Assembly: GCA_040219575.1 (NCBI GenBank)
Contig: JAVJSD010000130.1
Location: 1-56,130, forward strand
From: JAVJSD01 sp040219575
Lineage (GTDB): Bacteria; Planctomycetota; Planctomycetia; Pirellulales; Pirellulaceae
DNA: 56,130 bases
Direction of reading: 5' to 3'
The translations under genes were made by a program, and so were the position numbers. Shown here in pieces: positions 50,151 through 56,130 of this stretch. Numbering within the stretch: the stretch's first letter is position 1; the number at the start of each line of letters is the position of its first letter. Under the pieces are notes generated by a model. It had not been told where the DNA came from and did not search any database. It saw only the letters and a list, made by a program, of their open reading frames with translations.

Positions 50151-51821
50151 ATGATGAAGAGTACAGCGAGTTGCGCCGCGGCGTTTGGCATCTATCTGAT
50201 GATGTTCTCTGTGTCGGCCCCGCCTGCGAATGCCGCGCCTGTGCAGGCCGCCCCTGCGAATTCCGCACACGCCGGCGACGCGCCGCGGCCGAACATCGTG
50301 CTGATCATGGCCGACGATCTGGGTTTCAGCGACGTCGGCTGCTACGGCGGCGAGATCAACACGCCGCACCTCGACGCGCTCGCCGAGCGCGGCTTGCGGT
50401 TCACGCAGTTCTACAACTGCGCCCGATGCAATCCGACGCGGGAGTCGCTGCTCACGGGTCTCTATCCGCAACAGGCCGACGGCGTGCATTCGGTCACGCT
50501 GGCCGAGGTGCTCCGCGGCGCCGGCTATCGCACGCTGATGACCGGCAAGTGGCACGGCTACAGCGGCCTGCCGACCGAGCGCGGCTTCGATCGCTACTTC
50601 GGCGTGATCAGCGGTTCGTGCAACTTCTTCAACCCCGGCGATCGGCGACCGGGCGAGCCGGCGCCGGCCAAGGACCACGACTTCGTGCGGCCCTTCGCCC
50701 GCGACGGCAAGGTGATCAAACCGTTCACGCCCAGCGACAAGAACTGGTACGCCACCGACGCCTTCACCGATCAGGCGATCGCGTACCTCGACGAGTACGC
50801 GGCGGACGACCGGCCGTTCTTTCTGTACCTGGCCTACACCGCGCCGCACCATCCGCTGCAGGCGCCAGAGGACGAAATCGCCAAGTATCGCGGCAAGTAC
50901 CGCCTGGGCTGGGACGCGCTCCGCGAGCAGCGCTGGAAGCGGCAACAGTCGCTCGGCCTCGCCGCCGAGAATTGGAAGCTCTCGCCGCGCGACGAGGCCG
51001 CCGAGGCGTGGGACGTCGTGCAGAACAAGGACGATTGGGACCTGGCGATGGCGGTCTACGCCGCGATGGTCGATCGCATGGATCAGCACATCGGCCGCCT
51101 GCTCGAAAAACTCCGCGCGCTGGGCATCGAGGAGAACACCCTCGTCATCTTCCTGTCCGACAACGGCGCCTGCGCCGAGATCAACAATCAAACGCCCGAC
51201 ATCCCGCCCGGGCCGATGGAGTCGTATCGCACCTACGATCTGGCCTGGGCCAACGCGGGCGACACGCCGCTGCGAAAATTCAAACGCTGGACCTATGAAG
51301 GGGGCATCTGCACGCCGCTGATCGTCCGCTGGCCGGCGGCGATCAAACAGCACGGCGCGATCCGTCGCGAGCCCGGCCACGTGTTCGACTTGATGCCGAC
51401 CTTCTGCGACCTCGCCGGAGCAACCTATCCCGCGAGCTATCACGGCGAGGACGTCACGCCGACCGAAGGCAAGAGCCTGCTGCCGCTGCTGCTGGACGGC
51501 AAGCGCGTCCCGCACGCGTCGCTATGCTGGGAGCATCTGGGGAGCAAGGCGGTGCGGCAGGGGAGTTGGAAGCTGGTCGGCAGCGGCGATCCGGCCCGGC
51601 TCGAAAACTGGGCCCTGTTCGATCTCGCCGCCGACCGCTGCGAGACGCACGACCTTTCCGGCGAACACCCACAGCGTGTGCGGCAGCTGGCCGAGGCCTG
51701 GATCACCTGGGCGAAGCGCACAGGCTGGACGCCGCGGCGAAACCGCGCCGAAGTGCCAGAAGAAAGTCCAAACAAGAGTTCCCGACAGCCGGTGTGTCCC
51801 CTTGATGAGAACTTGAAGTAG
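50151..51821 (+). CDS. Secreted formylglycine-dependent sulfatase
   Basis: This 556-residue sulfatase has a signal peptide (CAAAFGIYLMMFSVSAPPANA), the metal motif NIVLIMADDLGFSDVGCYGGEI, Cys93 in CARCNPTRESLLTGLYP (the C-x-P-x-R formylglycine site), MTGKWHGYSG, and IFLSDNGACAEI. The true start is 50151; a longer in-frame reading from 48303 would overlap the hybrid kinase in another frame and has no homology. The last residues (about 540-556) are non-conserved, and the TAG stop lies in the family B repeat that starts at 51818. It lies 60 bases after the hybrid kinase, which may regulate it. Confidence 0.93.
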   Translation: MMKSTASCAAAFGIYLMMFSVSAPPANAAPVQAAPANSAHAGDAPRPNIVLIMADDLGFSDVGCYGGEINTPHLDALAERGLRFTQFYNCARCNPTRESLLTGLYPQQADGVHSVTLAEVLRGAGYRTLMTGKWHGYSGLPTERGFDRYFGVISGSCNFFNPGDRRPGEPAPAKDHDFVRPFARDGKVIKPFTPSDKNWYATDAFTDQAIAYLDEYAADDRPFFLYLAYTAPHHPLQAPEDEIAKYRGKYRLGWDALREQRWKRQQSLGLAAENWKLSPRDEAAEAWDVVQNKDDWDLAMAVYAAMVDRMDQHIGRLLEKLRALGIEENTLVIFLSDNGACAEINNQTPDIPPGPMESYRTYDLAWANAGDTPLRKFKRWTYEGGICTPLIVRWPAAIKQHGAIRREPGHVFDLMPTFCDLAGATYPASYHGEDVTPTEGKSLLPLLLDGKRVPHASLCWEHLGSKAVRQGSWKLVGSGDPARLENWALFDLAADRCETHDLSGEHPQRVRQLAEAWITWAKRTGWTPRRNRAEVPEESPNKSSRQPVCPLDENLK

Positions 51822-51850
51822 GCCGGAACAAGCCGTGCGCAGTTCCGGCA
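51818..51850. repeat. REP-like palindrome, family B, supplying a stop codon
   Basis: GTAGGCCGGAACAAGCCGTG through GCAGTTCCGGC overlaps the end of the sulfatase gene, whose TAG stop is bases 2-4 of the element. The palindrome is GCCGGAAC...GTTCCGGC. Other copies are at 24038-24069, 36070-36101 and 36163-36195. Confidence 0.7.
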
Positions 51851-51981
51851 GCGGCGCGATTTCCGCCCAACACTTGCAACAGAAGAGATTTGAACAGGAG
51901 GAAGCGGAGAGAACGGAGGAAGACAAGCAGTAGAATGCAAGCCCGCGCACTCTCCACCCCCACCTCGCCCCTCCAGATTCC

Positions 51982-53295
51982 ATGAACGAAGCAACGCCAC
52001 CGAACCAACCAAAGCGCAAACGCCGCCGGCTGCGATACAGCCTGCGATCGTTCCTCGTGCTGACGACGATCGCCTGCCTGCTGCTCGGCTACTGGGTGGA
52101 TCGCGCCAGACGACAACAAGCGGCAGTGCGGTGGGTGGAGGAGAATGGAGGAACGGTCCGCTACGACTTCGAGTATGACGAAGAGGGGGATTATGTTTTC
52201 GGCGCGACCTCGCCCGTGCCCGAGTTGGCGACATCCTTTTTGAGCGTCGACTACTTCGCGCGCGTCCACGCCGTTGACTTTGAGATCGAACAGAACGCGA
52301 AGAATCTCGTCCACGACATTTCACCGCTCGCCAACCTCGCGGAACTACAATTCCTGGATCTTGGCGGTATGTACGTGCATGACCTGACGCCTCTCTCTAC
52401 ACTTACGGAGCTTCGCAGGCTGGGGCTCGACTCGACGCCGGTAGACAATCTGACACCGCTCTCAACGCTCGAGCAACTGCAAACGCTTGACCTTTGCAAT
52501 TCTCTGGTTAGCGACTTGACGGCACTGAGAGGGTTGAAGCGTCTCAAGTACTTGAGGCTCGAAGCCACGCCCGTGAGAGACCTGACGCCGCTGGCGGGAC
52601 TGACGAACCTGATGGGCTTGAATCTCAGCTTCACGGCCGTCAGCGACTTGACGCCGCTGGCTAATCTCCGTTCGCTGCAATCGCTTAGCATTCTCGACGC
52701 CCCAGTCCGAGACTTGACGCCGCTGCGGAATTTGAAGCAACTCGAGTCGCTGGAAGCCAGTCATACCGCGATCAGCGACCTGGGACCGCTCTCCGGACTC
52801 GATCAGCTTCATAGGTTGTGCGCGGTGGGGACAGCCGTCGACGACTTAGCGCCGCTGGCGCATATGAAGAATCTGAGCAATCTTGAACTTGATTACTGTC
52901 CCGTCAGCGATCTGTCGCCGCTCTCAAGCGTTGAAAGTCTCATTTCCTTGTCCGTCTCCAACACGCAAGTCCAGGATTTGAAGCCTTTGGCGACACTCGT
53001 CAATCTGGAATGCCTGGACATTTCGCAAACCAAGGTCTCCAAATTGCAGCCGCTCAAGAACCTATACCGCCTGGAAATGTTTGACACGCAGGTGAGCGAT
53101 CTGACGCCGCTCGTCGGATCGGAACTGGGGAGATTGTCGCTGAGCGGCGAGAAATTGCGAGATCTGACGCCGATTGTTGAACTCAAGCGTTTGAGTTTTC
53201 TGCACCTGAAGCCGTCAAACGCTCCCCGCGAACAATTGAAGATGATTGGGAGTGCGCTGCCGAATTGCTACGTGCATGAGAGCTCTACTCGATGA
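51982..53295 (+). CDS. Membrane-anchored leucine-rich-repeat protein
   Basis: This 437-residue protein has a basic N-terminus (KRKRRRLRYSLRSFLVLTTIACLLLGYWVDRA), a planctomycete-type anchor helix. About 14 leucine-rich repeats of roughly 22 residues follow, with the consensus DLTPLANLxxLxxLxLxxTxVS (for example FTAVSDLTPLANLRSLQSLS). Such internalin-like LRR domains bind other proteins; the partner is unknown. Base composition is lower in GC than in neighbouring genes and only short antisense frames occur, which could reflect the repeats or horizontal transfer. No signal of fusion or frameshift was seen. Confidence 0.9.
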   Translation: MNEATPPNQPKRKRRRLRYSLRSFLVLTTIACLLLGYWVDRARRQQAAVRWVEENGGTVRYDFEYDEEGDYVFGATSPVPELATSFLSVDYFARVHAVDFEIEQNAKNLVHDISPLANLAELQFLDLGGMYVHDLTPLSTLTELRRLGLDSTPVDNLTPLSTLEQLQTLDLCNSLVSDLTALRGLKRLKYLRLEATPVRDLTPLAGLTNLMGLNLSFTAVSDLTPLANLRSLQSLSILDAPVRDLTPLRNLKQLESLEASHTAISDLGPLSGLDQLHRLCAVGTAVDDLAPLAHMKNLSNLELDYCPVSDLSPLSSVESLISLSVSNTQVQDLKPLATLVNLECLDISQTKVSKLQPLKNLYRLEMFDTQVSDLTPLVGSELGRLSLSGEKLRDLTPIVELKRLSFLHLKPSNAPREQLKMIGSALPNCYVHESSTR

Positions 53296-53392
53296 AGCGC
53301 CGCTCGCACCGCCTCGCAAACGGGCGTCCAGGCCCGGGAGACACACATCTTCCGGCGACCACCGATTCTTGTCGGCTGCTCGCCGCCTTGAC

Positions 53393-54643
53393 TCATGGCG
53401 CGGCTTGCTCCGCATTCGCATGCTCATCGCACCACTTGAGGGCGCGGTCGATCTGCGGGCGAAACAGTTTCACAAACCGGTCGGACGGAGGCGCCAACTC
53501 GATCTGCTCACGCAACCGCACCACGATCGGCCGAATGACCTCCGCGGCTCGTTCGGGGTGACGGGCTTCTCGATCTTCACCGTACATGCCGATCATCGTG
53601 CGAACCACGCCCAGCACCTCGCGCGAATAGGCCAACTCCTGCATATCGTTCGCCTTCGGGCCCCAGAGCGCGATCCGATTGCTCCAACGCTTCAGCAACG
53701 CGACCTGCAGTGCGTCTTCCTCCTCGAGTCGTCCTTTCGCCCGCAAATAGCCGGCGAGGTTCTTGACAACGAACGGGTTCGCGGGCGAGCGCTCATGAAA
53801 CCGCTCGAGCAACGCAACCGCCTCGGACTCGGAGATGCGGGGGGTGAATTGCAGCCAAATGTCGCTCTCCGGTTCGTAGTCTTTCACGTCCCAAACGATG
53901 GTGTTCTTGCCGACGACGGGTGCGTGTCGCGGCTCGCCGCTTTCGTGCAACGCGTGTGGGAAATTCGGCAGCAGGTGATCCGTCGTGAATTCTTCCAGCG
54001 TGACTTCGACCCGGCAGCGTCCGATCGGACCGGCCCAGCCGCGGCCGGTTTTGAGAATGTATTTCGCGTGACAGCAAACCAGCCGGTCTTTGAGATCGGC
54101 GCGTTCCTCTTCCTTGGCGGCGTCCAAGATCGTACGGTCGAAGCTTCGCCCGCCCAATCCGACGTTCCAGGAATACTGGGACTGAAGTTCGTTGTGATAC
54201 GAAACCTCGATCATGGTCGTGGCGGCGGCGGGAAACGTCATCTTCCAGGTCTTCCAACCGCGTTTCCAGTCGCGCCCCTCCCGTCGCGCCGGCCAGGACG
54301 CGATGTTGTCGATCACCTCTCCATTCACCTTGGCGACGAAACCCAGCAGATCGCCTTCGTAGGCGATGGGAAAGCCCACCTCCATTTCGACGGGGCTGTC
54401 GGTGAGGTTCTTCATCGTGAAAGTGGCGACGGTGCTGCATTTGCGGTCGGTCAATGTGAGACGCACGGTTTCCGCGGCCATGGCCACGCTCTCGGTCGCG
54501 CCGCCGTTGCTCGCCAGTGAAACGCCGCCGCTCAGCGGATCCGGGGCGATATCGGCTCTGGCGGGCGTCGGCCAGACAACCGCCAGGCCTACCAACAGCC
54601 AAGGTGCAAACCCGCGGGACACAGGAAAGTGGAGAGTCTGCAT
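53393..54643 (-). CDS. Secreted protein of unknown function, DUF4424-like in outline
   Basis: This 416-residue protein has a signal peptide (GFAPWLLVGLAVVWPTPARA, mature ADIAPDPLSGG). The mature part contains a beta-rich domain (ESVAMAAETVRLTLTDRKCSTVATFTMKNLTDSPVEMEVGFPI) that resembles the secreted DUF4424 type, and then an alpha-helical C-terminal half (SESEAVALLERFHERSPANPFVVKNLAGYLRAKGRLEEEDALQ). I did not recognise a named function. The start at 54643 (MQTLHFPVSRG) gives the best signal peptide. It is convergent with the LRR gene and stands alone. Confidence 0.7.
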   Translation of the reverse strand: MQTLHFPVSRGFAPWLLVGLAVVWPTPARADIAPDPLSGGVSLASNGGATESVAMAAETVRLTLTDRKCSTVATFTMKNLTDSPVEMEVGFPIAYEGDLLGFVAKVNGEVIDNIASWPARREGRDWKRGWKTWKMTFPAAATTMIEVSYHNELQSQYSWNVGLGGRSFDRTILDAAKEEERADLKDRLVCCHAKYILKTGRGWAGPIGRCRVEVTLEEFTTDHLLPNFPHALHESGEPRHAPVVGKNTIVWDVKDYEPESDIWLQFTPRISESEAVALLERFHERSPANPFVVKNLAGYLRAKGRLEEEDALQVALLKRWSNRIALWGPKANDMQELAYSREVLGVVRTMIGMYGEDREARHPERAAEVIRPIVVRLREQIELAPPSDRFVKLFRPQIDRALKWCDEHANAEQAAP

Positions 54644-54660
54644 TTCAGGAGCCCTTGTGT

Positions 54661-55167
54661 TTCGAGAAGAGATTGGTCCCTGCCTGGCGCCGTCTGCCGG
54701 CATCCTAACCGGAGCCTGGATGTTCTCCAAATCAACGGCAAGACCAGCCCAAGGCGGCACTCGCTACGCTCGTTTACCAGGGCTGACATGCGATGCACCT
54801 TCGGTGCGGAAGAGGCAGGTCGAAGCGCTGGAAATCAGCGTACAGGGATCGGCAAAGGCGAATCAGGAAGGGGACCGCTGGTCGAGAAAGAGGAACCAGT
54901 CGCCGCGGTCAGTCCGGTAGGCGCCACTTCGGTGGGGCGGTGAATCCAAGCAGAATGGAGCAGAATGGGGACATCCAGCTTGGCGCAGGGTAGTTGATCG
55001 CGAGGACGTTGTCAGCATCGGTTCGTCAATCATCGGAAAGATCAACGAGGTGGATCTCTCGACGGTGCGCAGGGCGACGCGACGGATAGCCAGGCAGACG
55101 CGCGCGTGAACGCCGGGGCGTGGCGGCGCGTGGAAGCCGCGTCGATGGAGAAGAGGGTGCGGCGCCG
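54661..55167. other. No gene recognised
   Basis: The 500-base gap between the secreted protein and the transposase has no convincing gene or RNA. A cagaatgg repeat occurs twice around 54951-54968 (agcagaatggagcagaatgggg). No clear promoter or terminator was seen. Confidence 0.4.
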
Positions 55168-56130
55168 CTAAGAAACCCGTGAGGCGGCGCCGAGCAGGCG
55201 GGCGTGGCCGGGGCGGAACGTGCGGCCGGCAGGAGTGCGGAGACGGGCGATGCTCGCTGCGCGGCCCGCGACACGCTGGAACAGCCGGCCGAAGCCGCCG
55301 GCCAATTCCAGCCAATCCTTCTCGGCGATTTGCAAACGGTCGAGAATCGGCGCGAGGTCAGGCGGAATCGCTCCGTGCTTGCCGTGAACGAGGCGCCGCC
55401 CGGTCCAGTCCAGCAGTTGGAGATAGTCGTCCACCGACATCGGCAGGAAACCGCGGTCGCTGCACCGCGCCGGAGACGCGCTCGGTGCGGGCCCCGGATC
55501 GGCCGCCGACTCTGCGAGCGGAAGCGGCGCCAGCCAATCGTCGGGCGATGCCGGCTCGGCGCTCGCCGCGGTCGCGTGTTGCTCGCACTGCTGCGCTCGC
55601 GCTTCGATTCGCCGCTGTGCGGAAGTGAAGTCGCTGTCCTCGGGCGTGTCGGCCAGGCCGGCGCGAATCGGGTTCAAGTCGACGTACACGCCGCAGGCCA
55701 GAATCGCCGCTTCGTCGCACAGTTTAACGCTCTTGAAACGACCTTCCCAAAAGCGGCCCGAAACTCCGTCCTCGCGGTTCGCCCGACGGGCCAACGGTTC
55801 GGTCGCCATGCGCATCAGCCAACTGATGTCGCAGAGTCGGCGACGGATCTCTTTCAACCGCTCGGGCACGCCGGTGATGGCGGCGATCTCCGCGTCGGTC
55901 GGCTCCTCGGGCTCTCCCGCAGGCGTCTTCCGCACGGGGCACAGCATCAACCACCGACGTGCGACCTCGGCGTCGTCCCAAGTCGCCACCACATCCGGCC
56001 GGTTGCGGAGGATAAGGTGAAAATGATTCGAGAGGATGGCGAAGCCCAGCAGGTCGATGCCGAAGCAGCCCGCCAGAAAACGCAGTCGCTCTTCCAGCCA
56101 GCGTTTGCGATGCTCGAAACTGCGGCCGCT
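55168..56130 (-). CDS. HUH (Y1) transposase, 5' end cut off by the window
   Basis: The minus strand reads in frame from the right edge. It begins with RSFEHRKRWLEERLRFLAG and contains the HUH motif SNHFHLIL. A helical region follows (VPERLKEIRRRLCDISWLMR), then FWEGRFKSVKL and ACGVYVDLNPIRAGLA, in which the Tyr is the probable catalytic residue. A less conserved C-terminal part ends at 55168. This is the IS200/REP-type Y1 fold, in which the Tyr attacks single-stranded DNA at a hairpin; the relatives that act on REP palindromes are called RAYT or TnpA-REP. The start is outside the window. Bases 55971-56130 are repeated inverted at 1-160. The C-terminal extension of more than 100 residues after the Tyr is longer than in IS200. 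Confidence 0.85.
   Translation of the reverse strand, partial: SGRSFEHRKRWLEERLRFLAGCFGIDLLGFAILSNHFHLILRNRPDVVATWDDAEVARRWLMLCPVRKTPAGEPEEPTDAEIAAITGVPERLKEIRRRLCDISWLMRMATEPLARRANREDGVSGRFWEGRFKSVKLCDEAAILACGVYVDLNPIRAGLADTPEDSDFTSAQRRIEARAQQCEQHATAASAEPASPDDWLAPLPLAESAADPGPAPSASPARCSDRGFLPMSVDDYLQLLDWTGRRLVHGKHGAIPPDLAPILDRLQIAEKDWLELAGGFGRLFQRVAGRAASIARLRTPAGRTFRPGHARLLGAASRVS

Overview
The window is a GC-rich bacterial contig that looks like a planctomycete, probably Pirellulales-like. The basis is gene content: a giant secreted 'PVC-type' cytochrome-like protein with a C-terminal CxxCH haem site, two secreted formylglycine sulfatases, secreted SGNH/sialate-esterase-like hydrolases, an SHD1 plus beta-propeller protein, a Ser/Thr kinase with a large extracytoplasmic half, LRR and GxxExxY proteins, weak use of Shine-Dalgarno sites, and many dispersed palindromic repeats. 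No rRNA, tRNA or CRISPR was found.

Layout. 1-0.3 kb: a broken HUH (Y1) transposase whose first 160 bases are an inverted, almost identical copy of the right end of the window. 0.6-1.4 kb: two TatA-like genes, then a candidate small RNA made of two hairpins with the same C-rich loop and a strong terminator. 2-8.3 kb: a DEAD-box helicase, a carbon-nitrogen hydrolase, a secreted gluzincin-like peptidase, a VOC protein, a sialate-esterase-like hydrolase, and a MazF-type toxin-antitoxin pair with a perfect inverted repeat in its promoter. 8.4-15.5 kb: a sodium:solute symporter with its DUF3311 partner, an M24 aminopeptidase, a BshB1-like deacetylase, a nitrilase fragment, a STAS-like protein and an SHD1/propeller protein. 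15.65-16.2 kb: a GxxExxY gene between inverted CACAGAGG-type repeats. 16.2-21.8 kb, minus strand: metF, lolD-lolC/E and lysS. 22-25 kb: a MarR regulator with a palindromic candidate operator heading a short run of two secreted esterase-like genes. 25-31.1 kb: a PAP2 phosphatase, a tandem pair of divergent Hsp70-family genes and a hyperacidic protein with a near-consensus promoter. 31.1-37.1 kb: structured non-coding DNA, a cupin, the haem protein and an SDR protein lacking the catalytic Tyr. 37.4-46 kb: the large Ser/Thr kinase, a sulfatase, a PLD-nuclease/helicase/DUF3427 protein with foreign-looking codon use, and a small membrane protein. 46.3-54.6 kb: a propeller hybrid histidine kinase followed by a second sulfatase, an LRR membrane protein and a secreted protein. 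55.2-56.1 kb: the 5'-truncated transposase at the right edge.

Functional themes. The secreted sulfatases, esterases and two-component propeller sensor fit a polysaccharide-degrading lifestyle, and the sensor may control the sulfatase next to it. Lipoprotein export (Lol), Tat export, folate/Met metabolism and lysyl-tRNA charging are housekeeping. The intergenic DNA is unusually rich in REP-like palindromes of several families, and these occur on the same contig as an HUH transposase of the type that mobilises such palindromes elsewhere. The most novel candidates are the twin-hairpin RNA, the palindrome/transposase set, the repeat-flanked GxxExxY cassette, the hyperacidic gene with its promoter, and the solitary PLD-helicase-DUF3427 protein.
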